Assembly: GCA_036826475.1 (NCBI GenBank)
Contig: DAISWG010000013.1
Location: 8,279 to 72,278 of the forward strand
Reading direction: 5' to 3'
Source: Miltoncostaea sp036826475
Lineage (GTDB): Bacteria; Actinomycetota; Thermoleophilia; Miltoncostaeales; Miltoncostaeaceae
Length of the DNA: 64,000 nt
Part shown: piece after piece, positions 8,292-16,394 of the stretch
Layout of the letters: each line of letters begins with the position of its first letter
Numbering within the stretch: position 1 is the first letter of the stretch
Translations under genes and position numbers: made by a program
The notes under the pieces: generated by a model
Database searches by the model: none
What the model was told of the DNA's origin: nothing
The model's input: the letters and a program-made list of their open reading frames with translations, nothing else

Positions 8292-9676
8292 CCGAGATCG
8301 GCATCGCGGCGGCGGCGCTCGTGGCGGGCGTCTCCGGCGCGTGGAGCCCCTGAGGCTTCTCCATGGTCGAGACCATCACCCCCGACGTGTGCGGGGGCCG
8401 TCACCGCAAGCAGGTCGCCGTCGCCCTCTTCGCCGTGGGCGCGATCGCCGCCGCCGCCGCGCTGGGCGCGGTGCTGGGGGCGGCCGGCAGCCTGCTCGAT
8501 CAGCGGGTGGCGCTGGCGGTGGTGGGCGTGCTGGCCCTGCTCGGCGCGCTGCGCGAGGCGGGCTGGCTGCGGCTGCCGCTGCCGCAGGTGTCGCGCCAGG
8601 TGCCGGAGCGCTGGCGCCGCGAATGGCCGCTGCCGGCGTGGAGCCTCGCGTACGGGGCGGGCCTTGGGCTCGGCGTGCTGACCCACCAGGTGGTCGCGAC
8701 GTTCTGGGTCGTCGCCGCCGGAGCCCTGGCCCTGGGCGACCCGCTCGTCTCGGCGCTGGTGCTGGCCCCGTTCGGGCTGGGGCGGGCGCTGATGGTGGCG
8801 CTGCCCGCCCGCGGCCGCCGCGACCCCGCCGCCGCGGTCGAGGGCATGGCGCGCCGGCGCCGGGTGCTCCGCCCCGCGAACGCGGTCGTCCTCGCGCTGC
8901 TGGCGGGCGCCCTGGCCGCCACCCCGGCGCTGGCGCAGAGCGGCGCGAGCGGCCGCTACGACCCGGCGGCCTGGGACGGCGTCGTCGCGGTCACGGTCTC
9001 CGCCCCGGGGGCGCCGCCCGCCGTGGTGGTGCGGCCGAGGCAGCTGCCGCCGGTGCGCTTCGAGGGCGGCCACTCCCCGGCCCTCGACGGCGACCTGCTG
9101 GCCTACGCCGACGCCGCCGGCATCCGCGTGGTCAATTGGCGCACCGGTCAGGAGCTGCTGCGCCTGCCCGCCCCGGACGGCACCCTCACCAAGCCGGCGC
9201 TCGACTGGCCGCTCGTCGCCTACGTGCGCGTGTTCCCGCGCAGCCAGCGGCTGGAGCTGTTCAACGCCGCGAACGGCCGCACCCGCCCCTACGCCCGCAC
9301 CCTGGGCGCCACCGACCTGGGCCGCCCGGCGCTCCGCAACGGCGTGATCGCCTGGCACGTGGCCGCGGGCCGCCACTCCGAGATCCGGATCGCCCGGGTC
9401 GCCCGCCGCGGCTACCGGGTGCTGGCCAGCTCGGTCACCGGCCTTCAGGTCAACCCGTCCGTCGCGTCGGGACGGATCCTGTGGGTGGAGCAGGCCGGCT
9501 CCTACTCGTACCTCCACATCCGCCGCCTCGCCGGCGGCCGCGTCCGCACGCTCGCGACCCTCCGCGGCCCCAGCCGCTTCCTGTGGACGACCGCCCTCGC
9601 GCAGCGGACGGCGTACGCCACCCGCTGGAACCCGGGGACGGGGCGGGCGGAGCTGATCGCCCGCCGCTGGCGCTGA
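8285..9676 (+). CDS. Polytopic membrane domain fused to an exported beta-propeller; in-frame TGA at codon 23
   Basis: The frame opens at GTG 8285, overlapping the upstream stop, runs 22 codons (AEIGIAAAALVAGVSGAWSP), meets TGA at 8351-8353 and continues in the same frame as GFSMVETITPDVCGG to 9676. Read through, it is 463 aa. The conservative alternative is re-initiation at ATG 8363 (437 aa), but that removes the first membrane helix. The context SP-x-G resembles the redox-active SPC motif of CcdA/DsbD-type membrane proteins, so the TGA sits where a cysteine would be expected; selenocysteine is possible. After about five helices comes a second signal-like segment (LAATPALAQ), then about 240 aa of beta-propeller repeats. 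Methylamine dehydrogenase heavy chain is also a propeller. The function is inferred only from this context. Confidence 0.72.
8379..8397 (+). promoter_or_regulatory. SECIS-like hairpin downstream of the in-frame TGA
   Basis: CCCCCG (8379-8384) pairs perfectly with CGGGGG (8392-8397) around loop ACGTGTG. If only the five C-G pairs form, the loop becomes nine bases beginning with G. The apical loop lies about 30 bases after the TGA at 8351-8353, inside the 16-37 base range usual for bacterial SECIS elements. A smaller hairpin, ATGGT-CGAG-ACCAT, lies closer at 8363-8376. GC-rich hairpins are common in this DNA, so this is only suggestive. Confidence 0.3.
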
Positions 9677-9700
9677 ACGGCCGGCGCTGAGCGGCCGCCG

Positions 9701-10915
9701 CTAGCCGACGACGTTGGAGAGGCGCTGCTCCTGGAGCTCGTCGGGCACCAGCCCCGGCTCCGGGTGCTCCGCCACCCCGGCCGGCGCGTCGAGGTCCTCG
9801 AGGGTGTCGAGGATCGCGATGTCCAGCCCGGCGAACAGGTCGACCTCGTAGGGCGCCACGTCGTGGCCGTCCTCGCCGGTGATCCGCACGGTGGGGCGGG
9901 TGATGTACTCGCGGTGCACCTTCGACACGATGCCGCGGGGGCCGTCGGAGAGCTGCACCGCCACGCCCTCGGGGTACGGCGCGACCGTCTCCTTGAAGAT
10001 CTTCACCATCTCCAGCGGGAAGGCGGTGCCGGCGAGCGACAGCACCAGCTCCCACGCCTCGTGGGTGGGGCGGCGGGCCTGGTACACGCGCATCGACGAC
10101 ACGGCGTCGTACACGTCGGCCACCCCGGCGATCTGGGCGTTCTCGTGCAGGTCGGCGCCCCGCCCGTTGGGGTACCCGCGGCCGTCGAGCCGTTCGTGGT
10201 GCCCGATGATGCAGACCTTGGTGAGCGACGCGAGCGCCCCGCTCTCCACCAGGTCGAGCCCCGTCTTGGGGTGCTCCCGCACGATCGCCATCTCGTCGTC
10301 GGTGAGCTTCCCCGGCTTGCGGAGGATGTCGGCGGGGATGAGGAGCTTGCCGACGTCGTGGAGCAGCAGCCCCGTCCCGAGCTTCTGCAGGCGCATGTCG
10401 TGGTCGTCGCGGCGTGGCCGGCCGCGGCCGTCCTGCCACCCGTGCCGGCGCAGGTGCTCGTCGCCGATCATCAGCCCGATCACGCAGACGTTGAGCGAGT
10501 GGGCGAGCGTGTGGGAGTCGAACGTGTGGAGGTCCATCAGCGTCGACACCATGTGGCCGTGGCTGCGCAGCTCGCGCAGGATCCCGGCGACCACCCCCTC
10601 CAGGCGCTCGATCTGCTCACCGGGGATCCTGGTCGCCGGCCCCTTGGTGGTGACCGTGCTGAACGTGTCGTGGAGCTCCAGGATCGCCTTCTCCCGCACC
10701 TCGGGCGCGATCACCTCGGTGGGCTCGATGCCCTCCGACAGCTCGTCGTCGATGTACACGGCGAACACGCCGGCGCGCTCGAGCCCCACGCGGACGCGGT
10801 CGGTGACCACCGCCTGCGGCTGGAGCAGCGGCACGCGGATGCCGGCGGAGCAGGAGTAGACGGGGCGGCCGAGCCGCATGCCCGGCCGCAGCCGGGAGAC
10901 GGCGACGATACGCAC
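9701..10915 (-). CDS. HD-GYP domain phosphodiesterase (cyclic di-GMP)
   Basis: A 404-aa signalling enzyme expected to hydrolyse cyclic di-GMP. The N-terminal 100 residues (RLRPGMRLGRPVYS) form a short leader domain common in front of HD-GYP modules. The HD motif is LLLHDVGKLLIP, the second histidine pair HHERLDGRGYPNG holds the GYP signature, and NAQIAGVADVYDAVSS follows, all in the standard order. A C-terminal extension of about 80 residues resembles a PilZ-like or beta-barrel tail but I cannot name it. GTG at 10915 was chosen because it falls just before the leader motif; its ribosome-binding site is weak. Upstream lies a 287-bp structured intergenic region after ssb. Confidence 0.88.
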   Translation of the reverse strand: MRIVAVSRLRPGMRLGRPVYSCSAGIRVPLLQPQAVVTDRVRVGLERAGVFAVYIDDELSEGIEPTEVIAPEVREKAILELHDTFSTVTTKGPATRIPGEQIERLEGVVAGILRELRSHGHMVSTLMDLHTFDSHTLAHSLNVCVIGLMIGDEHLRRHGWQDGRGRPRRDDHDMRLQKLGTGLLLHDVGKLLIPADILRKPGKLTDDEMAIVREHPKTGLDLVESGALASLTKVCIIGHHERLDGRGYPNGRGADLHENAQIAGVADVYDAVSSMRVYQARRPTHEAWELVLSLAGTAFPLEMVKIFKETVAPYPEGVAVQLSDGPRGIVSKVHREYITRPTVRITGEDGHDVAPYEVDLFAGLDIAILDTLEDLDAPAGVAEHPEPGLVPDELQEQRLSNVVG

Positions 10916-10978
10916 CCAATCCGCTTCGGCATGCGGAAACCCGACTTGAAAAGCAGGGTTCGGGGTCCCGCACGCCGA

Positions 10979-11015
10979 GACGCCCCCGGAGGCCTCCCCA
11001 GGCCCCGGGGGCGTC
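10979..11015 (-). terminator. Long GC hairpin between ssb and the HD-GYP gene
   Basis: Perfect arms GACGCCCCCGG (10979-10989) and CCGGGGGCGTC (11005-11015) enclose a second stem GGCCT/AGGCC with loop CCCC and one bulged A. It lies downstream of ssb on the reverse strand and has no T-tract, as is usual for high-GC actinobacterial terminators. It could also be part of a larger structured RNA with the hairpins at 11071-11089 and 11109-11133. Confidence 0.55.
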
Positions 11016-11070
11016 GTCGGAGCGGGCCGCGGAGTCCCTGGGAGGCCCCTGAGGAAGTCGGTCGCGCGTC

Positions 11071-11133
11071 CGCCGGCTGCAAACCGGCGCGCTTCGGCGT
11101 CCGCGTCAATGCCGATGCAACCAGCATCGGCAT
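11071..11133. other. Two further intergenic hairpins (candidate structured RNA or 3' UTR)
   Basis: A 6-bp stem at 11071-11089 has loop CTGCAAA, and a 10-bp perfect stem at 11109-11133 (ATGCCGATGC / GCATCGGCAT) has loop AACCA. With the hairpin at 10979-11015 they fill much of the 287-bp gap 10916-11202, which holds no convincing protein gene. The gap could be the ssb 3' UTR, the HD-GYP leader or a small RNA. Confidence 0.35.
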
Positions 11134-11202
11134 GGGCCGCGAGCCACCGAATCGCTTGGTTTTCGCTCGGCGGCCCGCACGACCTTTGTTCCCAGTGACC
11201 TC

Positions 11203-11676
11203 CTAGAAGGGGATCTCCGCGTCGTCGGCCGGCGTGCTCCCGCCGCCCGACCCGTTCCCCGCCGTGGCGCCCACGGGCGCGAGGTCGTCGGCCGGCCGGC
11301 TCCAGCCGCCGGCCTGCTGCTGGTCGCCGCCGCCGCCCTCGCCGCGCGAGTCGAGGAAGAACAGGTCGTTGGCGATGACCTCCACCGACTGGCGCTTGCT
11401 GCCGTCCTGGGCCTGCCACTCACGCCACGACAGCCGACCGTCCACCCCGATCCGCCGGCCCTTGGCGAGGTAGTCGGCGGCGGTCTGGGCCTGGCGGCCG
11501 AAGACGGTCACGTCGAAGTAGTTGCTGCGGTCCCCCCAGTTGCCGGACTCGTCGCGTGCGCGGGAGGAGACGGCCAGCCGGATCGAGCAGATCGGGTCAC
11601 CGCCGCCGGTGTGGCGCAGCTCCGGGTCGCGGGTCAGGCGCCCCACCAGGGTCACGCGATTCAGGTCGGCCGGCAT
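11203..11676 (-). CDS. ssb: Single-stranded DNA-binding protein
   Basis: A 157-aa SSB that coats single-stranded DNA and recruits repair and replication proteins. The OB fold starts with LNRVTLVGRLTRDPELR, contains IRLAVSSR and NYFDVTVFGRQAQ, and ends with RQSVEVIANDLFFLD. A Gly/Gln-rich linker leads to the acidic tip DDAEIPF, which matches the partner-binding DDEIPF tail. ATG at 11676 has a strong GGAGGTG site 6 bp upstream. It is not next to rpsF, rpsR or rplI, so it may be a second, recombination-type SSB copy rather than the replication-operon one. Confidence 0.95.
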   Translation of the reverse strand: MPADLNRVTLVGRLTRDPELRHTGGGDPICSIRLAVSSRARDESGNWGDRSNYFDVTVFGRQAQTAADYLAKGRRIGVDGRLSWREWQAQDGSKRQSVEVIANDLFFLDSRGEGGGGDQQQAGGWSRPADDLAPVGATAGNGSGGGSTPADDAEIPF

Positions 11677-11780
11677 CCGGCACCTCCAGCTCCGTGATCG
11701 GTACGCGACCGATGATGACCCCGCCACCGGACACCACACACCACCGATCCGTGACCGCCGTGTGCCGCGGACGTGCCCGG

Positions 11781-12407
11781 TCAGTCCCGGGCGGCGGCCT
11801 CCTCGGCGCGCATCTCGCCGACCTTGGCGATCGCCGCCTCCAGCACCTCGTGCGGCTGGGCGCCGCTCACCAGCAGGCGGCCGTCGAACACGAACGCGGG
11901 GACGGCCCGGATGCCGTGCCGCTGCGCCGTCGACGTCGAGGCGTCCACCTCGGCGGCGAACACCCCCGACTCCACCTCGGCCCGCGCCGCGTCGGGGTCG
12001 AGGCCCACGTCGGCGACGCACGCCAGCAGCACGTCCCAGTCCATGATGTCGCGCCCCTCGGTCCAATAGGCGTCCATGATCCGGCTGTGCAGGGCGTCGT
12101 GGGCGGGCAGGCCGTGGCCCCGCGCCCACTCGATGAGCTCCAGCGCCCGGCGCGTGCGCGGCACCCGGTCGGGGTTGGGGTTGTAGGCGAGGCCGGCCTC
12201 CTCGTTGAGCCGCCGCACCGCGTCGTGCATCGCCTCGGGGTAGCGGCGCATCAGCTCCTCGCGCGGGATGCCCTCGTCGGGGTACTCCGGGTGGAGGTCG
12301 TAGGGGAGGAACACCACCGTCAGGCCCCGCTCGCGGAGCCACTCGGCCCGCTCCCGGGCGACGTTGCAGAACGGGCAGACGACGTCGCTCCAGATCGCGA
12401 CCTCCAT
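11781..12407 (-). CDS. DsbA family oxidoreductase (FrnE-like)
   Basis: A cytoplasmic-type DsbA/thioredoxin-fold protein of 208 aa. The active site is CPFC near residue 11 (IWSDVVCPFCNVARE), followed by the helical insertion typical of FrnE and 2-hydroxychromene-2-carboxylate isomerase relatives, and the cis-proline loop VPAFVFDGR near the end. No signal peptide is visible. ATG 12407 begins just before the first beta strand (MEVAIWSD); an in-frame GTG nine codons upstream at 12434 is possible. Family members act in polyketide oxidation or stress-related thiol exchange; the role here is unknown. Confidence 0.9.
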   Translation of the reverse strand: MEVAIWSDVVCPFCNVARERAEWLRERGLTVVFLPYDLHPEYPDEGIPREELMRRYPEAMHDAVRRLNEEAGLAYNPNPDRVPRTRRALELIEWARGHGLPAHDALHSRIMDAYWTEGRDIMDWDVLLACVADVGLDPDAARAEVESGVFAAEVDASTSTAQRHGIRAVPAFVFDGRLLVSGAQPHEVLEAAIAKVGEMRAEEAAARD

Positions 12408-12464
12408 CGGCTGCTCGTCGCCCACGTCGCGCACTCAAGCAGGTCGGCGCTACGCTGCGCCCTG

Positions 12465-12815
12465 ATGGTCGAGGTGCTGGTGATCACCGGGCTGGTCGTC
12501 GCGGTCGCGCTCATGCGCGAGTCGAGCCGCCGCCGCGCGCTGCGCCGGGCACGCGCCCGCGCCGAGGGGATGCTCGACGAGCTGGCCGCCGCCGCCTGCG
12601 CCGCCCTGGCCGAGCCGGGGCGCGACCGCCGCGCCGAGCGGGCGCTGGAGCGCTACGGCACCGCCCGCGACCGGGTCGCCGCGGCCACCACCCCGCGGGA
12701 GCTCGAGTGGATGGTGCGCAAGCACGAGGTGCGCCTGGCGGGCTACGCGTTCGTCGCCCGCCGCCTGGAGCACGCCCGCGAGCTGATCGCCCAGGCGGTC
12801 CCCGCCCGCAGGTAG
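12465..12815 (+). CDS. Small membrane-anchored protein of unknown function
   Basis: A 116-aa protein that I do not recognise. Residues 3-17 (EVLVITGLVVAVALM) form one membrane helix, followed by an Arg/Ala-rich, highly charged, probably helical cytoplasmic domain with the segments RRARARAEGMLDEL and ELEWMVRKHEVRLAGYAF. There are no enzyme motifs. ATG at 12465 was chosen because it starts the helix. It is divergent from the DsbA-like gene with 57 bp between starts and lies upstream of the VanW gene, separated by a palindrome. Confidence 0.65.
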   Translation: MVEVLVITGLVVAVALMRESSRRRALRRARARAEGMLDELAAAACAALAEPGRDRRAERALERYGTARDRVAAATTPRELEWMVRKHEVRLAGYAFVARRLEHARELIAQAVPARR

Positions 12816-12841
12816 GCGCGCGGGCGGGCGGTCCGTGACGT

Positions 12842-12858
12842 CGCGCCAGCCTGGCGCG
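12842..12858. repeat. 17-bp palindrome before the VanW gene
   Basis: CGCGCCAG and CTGGCGCG (8-bp arms) flank one central C, 27 bp before the GTG of the VanW gene and 27 bp after the preceding stop. It may be a short terminator or an operator; the loop is too small for a stable RNA hairpin, which favours an operator. Confidence 0.35.
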
Positions 12859-12884
12859 CGCGGACACTGCAAGACTCGGGGGTC

Positions 12885-14504
12885 GTGCCGGTCCCGCGCC
12901 CACGCCGTCCCGAGACGCTCGTCGCCCTGATCGCCGGCCTCGTCGTGCTGGTCGGCGGCGCCGCCCTCGTCGCCGTCCGGGTGGCCACGGCCGACGCCGA
13001 CCGCGTCCCCGCCGGCACCACCATCGCCGGCATCGACGTGGCGGGCCTCACCGCCGACGAGGCGGTGCGGGCGGTGCGGGCGTCGGCGGCGCCGCCGGGG
13101 GGCCGGGTGGAGGTGGCGCTCGACGGCGAGCCGGCCTTCCCCCAGGTGCTGCCGGTGCAGGAGCTGGCCCCCCGCCCGCGCGCGCGGGCGGCGGTGGACG
13201 AGGCCATCGAGCCGTCGTCGCTGTGGCGCCGGGTGCTGGCGCAGGTGGGGCTGGGGCGCTCGCGCGACATCCCCCTGGCGTTCCGCGCCACGCCGGCCCG
13301 GGCGCGCGCCGAGGCCGCGGCGGTGGCCGCCGCCGTGGACCAGCCGGCGAAGGAGGCGACCGTCGGGGTGGGCGGCGGGCGCATCGTGGTGGGCGCCGCA
13401 CGGGTGGGCCGCGCCGTCGACCAGGCCGAGCTGACCCGCCGCCTCACCGCCCTGCCCCTCCGTGCGGAGGTGCCGGTCACCGAGGTCGCGCCCGCCGTCG
13501 ACACCCCCGCCGCCCAGGCCGCGCGCCTCACGGCCGCCCGCATCGTGCGGGTGCCGGTGGTCGTGCGCGGCGCGGGACGGCGCGGGACGATCGACCGGGC
13601 CACCCTGCTGTCGGCGCTGCGGTTCACGCCGGGCGCCGGCACGGTCGGCGTCGCGCTCGACGGCGCCACCCTCGCCCGGGCGATCACCCCCGCCTTCGCC
13701 CCGGTGCTCCAGCAGCCGCGGCCGGCGTCCTTCGCGGTGTCGGGGACCCGGGTGAGCGTGGTGCCGTCACGCACCGGGCGGGCCGTGAACGCCGATCTGC
13801 TGGCGCGCCGGGTGGTCGCCGCCGACGGGTCCGGGCGGGTGCGCCTGCCGGTCACCGTGCGCGAGCCGGAGCTCACCACGGCCGCGGCCCGGGCGATGCG
13901 GATCCGCGAGCAGGTGAGCACGTTCACCACCCCGTACGCCTGCTGCCAGCCGCGCGTCACCAACATCCAGCGAGCGGCGCGGATCCTGGACGGCACCATC
14001 ATCCCGGCGGGCGCCCGCTTCTCGCTCAACGAGGCCCTGGGTGAGCGCACCCGCGCCCGCGGCTTCGTCCCGGCGCCGCAGATCTCCGACGGCGAGCTGG
14101 AGGACGCCGTGGGCGGCGGCGTCAGCCAGATGGGCACCACCGTCTACAACGCGGCGTTCTTCGCGGGCCTCGAGATCGTGACCCACACGCCCCACGAGTT
14201 CTGGATCACCCGCTACCCGGCGGGCCGCGAGGCCACCATCTCGTGGGGCGGGCCGGAGCTGATTTTCCGAAACGACTGGGACGCGGCGATACTCATGAAG
14301 GTGACCGCGACCGACACATCCCTGACGGTGACGATGTACTCCTCCAAGCTCGGGCGCCGCGTGACCACCGAGACCACCGGCGACACCCCCGTGGAGGGGA
14401 CGGCGTTCACGGTGTACATCCACCGCACGGTGTTCCAGGGCGCCAAGGTGCGCAGCGACACCACGGTGAGCTGGTCCTACAAGGCGCCGCCGGCCGGCGA
14501 ATAG
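12885..14504 (+). CDS. VanW family protein with peptidoglycan-binding-like domains
   Basis: A 539-aa envelope protein. A short cytoplasmic tail and one helix (TLVALIAGLVVLVGGAAL) are followed by repeated domains of the type GTTIAGIDVAGLTADEAVRA, as in proteins with a PG_binding_4/YoaR region before VanW. The VanW domain occupies about residues 350-490, with FTTPYACCQPRVTNI, IPAGARFSLNEALG and the conserved VGGGVSQMGTTVYNAAFFAG. A beta-rich tail resembling a G5 domain ends the protein. VanW occurs in vancomycin-resistance clusters but its biochemical role is unknown. The downstream membrane gene begins 4 bp after the stop, suggesting co-transcription. Confidence 0.88.
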   Translation: MPVPRPRRPETLVALIAGLVVLVGGAALVAVRVATADADRVPAGTTIAGIDVAGLTADEAVRAVRASAAPPGGRVEVALDGEPAFPQVLPVQELAPRPRARAAVDEAIEPSSLWRRVLAQVGLGRSRDIPLAFRATPARARAEAAAVAAAVDQPAKEATVGVGGGRIVVGAARVGRAVDQAELTRRLTALPLRAEVPVTEVAPAVDTPAAQAARLTAARIVRVPVVVRGAGRRGTIDRATLLSALRFTPGAGTVGVALDGATLARAITPAFAPVLQQPRPASFAVSGTRVSVVPSRTGRAVNADLLARRVVAADGSGRVRLPVTVREPELTTAAARAMRIREQVSTFTTPYACCQPRVTNIQRAARILDGTIIPAGARFSLNEALGERTRARGFVPAPQISDGELEDAVGGGVSQMGTTVYNAAFFAGLEIVTHTPHEFWITRYPAGREATISWGGPELIFRNDWDAAILMKVTATDTSLTVTMYSSKLGRRVTTETTGDTPVEGTAFTVYIHRTVFQGAKVRSDTTVSWSYKAPPAGE

Positions 14505-14507
14505 CCT

Positions 14508-15293
14508 GTGAGCCGCTTCACCGACGCCTTCCCGGTCGTCCAGGCGTTCGACGACGAGGTGATCCGGGCGGGGTTCCGCCCGGGGCAGATGGTGCTGCTG
14601 GCGTTCCTGGTCACGTTCGGCTGCGTCCGCGGCTACGCGCACGCGACGCGGCACGGCGTCGGGCCGGGGAACCTGACCCTCGGCTCCACGCGCATCCATC
14701 ATCTGGTGCCGGGGATCTTCCTGCTGCTGGGCGCCGGGTTCGTGTCGGTGGCCCTCGACCCCGACATGCCCTGGTTCCTGTGGTGGCTGCTGCCCACGGC
14801 GTTCGGGTGCGGCGCGGCGCTGGTGCTCGACGAGTACGCCCTGTGGCTCAACCTGCGCGACGTCTACTGGGCGGAGGAGGGCCGCCGCTCCATCGACGCC
14901 GTCATCGTGGCCGCCGCCCTGGGCGGCATGGTCGCCCTGGGCGCCCCGTTCTGGGGGCGGGTCATCTCCGGCGCCGACCCGGCGGGTGGCGCCCTGATCG
15001 TGGGCTATCACGCGGTGAGCTTCGTGGCCGCGGTGGTCTGCCTGCTGAAGGGGAAGCTCACCACCGGCGTCGTCGGCTTCCTGCTGTGGCCCGTGGGCCT
15101 GGTGGGCGCGATCCGGCTGGCCGAGCCCAACAGCGTGTGGGCGCGGCACCTCTACGACGACGACAAGCGGCGCCGCAGCCGGGAGCGCTACCCCGAGATG
15201 GCAGCCCCGGGGGAGGAGGACGAGGGGGAGGGTGTCGCGCTCAGCGCCGCCGGCATCAAGCCGAGCGCCCGCCACACGGGCCTGCGGCGCTAG
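14508..15293 (+). CDS. Polytopic membrane protein, unknown function
   Basis: A 261-aa integral membrane protein with six or seven helices, for example MVLLAFLVTFGCVRGYA, LVPGIFLLLGAGFVSVAL and VVGFLLWPVGLVGAI, and a charged cytoplasmic tail after RHLYDDDKRRRSRERYP. The motif STRIHHLVPG between helices 1 and 2 is the most distinctive feature and may bind a metal or haem. It begins with GTG 4 bp after the VanW gene. The stop shares a CTAG with the convergent PAC2 gene. I cannot assign a family. Confidence 0.75.
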   Translation: MSRFTDAFPVVQAFDDEVIRAGFRPGQMVLLAFLVTFGCVRGYAHATRHGVGPGNLTLGSTRIHHLVPGIFLLLGAGFVSVALDPDMPWFLWWLLPTAFGCGAALVLDEYALWLNLRDVYWAEEGRRSIDAVIVAAALGGMVALGAPFWGRVISGADPAGGALIVGYHAVSFVAAVVCLLKGKLTTGVVGFLLWPVGLVGAIRLAEPNSVWARHLYDDDKRRRSRERYPEMAAPGEEDEGEGVALSAAGIKPSARHTGLRR

Positions 15294-16165
15294 GTCGGCT
15301 CGTCCATCTCCCGCAGGAAGCGCTCGAGCTCGGCGGCCAGCTCGTCGCCGGTGGGGATGCGGTCGGGCGCGACGTCCTCGTCGACCTTGGCGGCGGCGTC
15401 CTCCAGCTGCTCCACCAGGGCCCGCAGGCGCGGCTCGGCCTCGACGGCGCGGGCCACCTGGGTCTCGAAGGTGGTGGCCGCCTGCTCCAGCTCGCTCACG
15501 TCCAGCCGGATGCCGGCGACGGTGTCGAGCGCGCGCACCAGCGCCAGGCTGCCCTTGGCGTTGGTGAGTCCGGCGGCGTAGTGCGAGACGGGCGCCCACA
15601 TCGAGACGGTCTCGAAGCCGGCGTCCGACGCGGCGGTGTGCAGCACCCCGACGATGCCGGTGGGGCCGGCGTAGCTGGGGGTGCGGAAGCCCAGGTCGGC
15701 GATGAACCGCTCGTCCGACGCCATGCCGGTGATGCGGACGGGGTGGCTGTGGACCACGTCGGCCAGGAGCGACCCGAGCGTGACGACCCGCGTGACCCCC
15801 AGGTCGCGGGCGACGCCGAGCAGCAGCGTGCAGAAGGTGCGCCACCGCATCGACGGCTCGGCGCCCGCCACCAGCACCACGTCGTGGCGGCCCTCCGGCA
15901 CCCGGGCCACCAGGATCTCCACCTCGGGCCACACGATGGTGCTGCTGTGCTCCTCGGAGGTGAGGTCCACCAGGGGGCGGGTGGCCTGGAAGTCGTAGAA
16001 CTCCTCCGGGTCGATCGACGCGACCCGGCGCGCCCCGAGGCGCTCGCCAACGAACACGACCGCATTGGAGGCCGCGGCCGCGGCGTCGTTCCAGCCGCCG
16101 AACGCGGCGACCATCACCGGGCTGCGCAGATCGCCCGGCCGCTCATCCCAATGGAGCTCATCCAT
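15290..16165 (-). CDS. PAC2 (proteasome assembly chaperone) family protein
   Basis: A 291-aa protein of the PAC2 family, related to eukaryotic proteasome assembly chaperones and common in proteasome-bearing actinobacteria. Typical stretches are VMVAAFGGWNDAAAAA near the N-terminus, EEFYDFQATRPLVD, VVTLGSLLADVVHSHPVRITG and GPTGIVGVLHTAA. The C-terminal 70 residues are a charged helical tail (LEQAATTFETQVARAVEAE). The bacterial role is not established. It starts at ATG 16165. No proteasome subunit genes are in the window. Confidence 0.88.
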   Translation of the reverse strand: MDELHWDERPGDLRSPVMVAAFGGWNDAAAAASNAVVFVGERLGARRVASIDPEEFYDFQATRPLVDLTSEEHSSTIVWPEVEILVARVPEGRHDVVLVAGAEPSMRWRTFCTLLLGVARDLGVTRVVTLGSLLADVVHSHPVRITGMASDERFIADLGFRTPSYAGPTGIVGVLHTAASDAGFETVSMWAPVSHYAAGLTNAKGSLALVRALDTVAGIRLDVSELEQAATTFETQVARAVEAEPRLRALVEQLEDAAAKVDEDVAPDRIPTGDELAAELERFLREMDEPT

Positions 16166-16208
16166 GCGAGCAGGATGACAGGTGGCGCGGCCGGGCGATG
16201 CGGAAGCC

Positions 16209-16394
16209 CTAGTTGGAGGCGGAGCCCTCCTTGACGGCCGCGGCCGCCTCGGCCATGCGCTCCCACGCGCGCCGCTCCGCCGTCTCGTAGTCGGCGGTGG
16301 TGGCGTACATGTGGGAGTTGCGGGACACGGCCAGGTAGTCGCTCGTGGCGCGCTCCAGCTCTGCGGCCGGATCGAGCGTGGCGTTCGCGGTCAT
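16209..16394 (-). CDS. Small soluble protein of unknown function
   Basis: A 61-aa acidic, alanine-rich, helical protein (LDPAAELERATSDYLAVSR then YETAERRAWERMAEAAAAV). ATG at 16394 follows GGGGAG about 6 bp upstream, a convincing ribosome-binding site. No known domain was recognised. It lies upstream of the PAC2 gene on the same strand with 43 bp between them and could be co-transcribed with it. The stretch 16395-16560 upstream, divergent from the transglutaminase gene, holds no gene. Confidence 0.6.
   Translation of the reverse strand: MTANATLDPAAELERATSDYLAVSRNSHMYATTADYETAERRAWERMAEAAAAVKEGSASN

Noticed and set aside
8351..8353. TGA read as tryptophan (code 4) to explain the in-frame stop
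   Set aside because: Many genes here end in TGA in ATGA/GTGA overlaps with normal starts, so TGA is a standard stop in this genome.
10890..10975. Possible tRNA-Ser-like loop (CTTGAAA) near the HD-GYP start
   Set aside because: The flanking stem does not pair and the T arm is poor; the region is the HD-GYP N-terminus and its upstream DNA.
11060..11140. tRNA-Cys-like anticodon arm (loop CTGCAAA in a GCCGG/CCGGC stem)
   Set aside because: No acceptor stem, D arm or T arm with TTCGA can be drawn around it on either strand, so it is only a hairpin.
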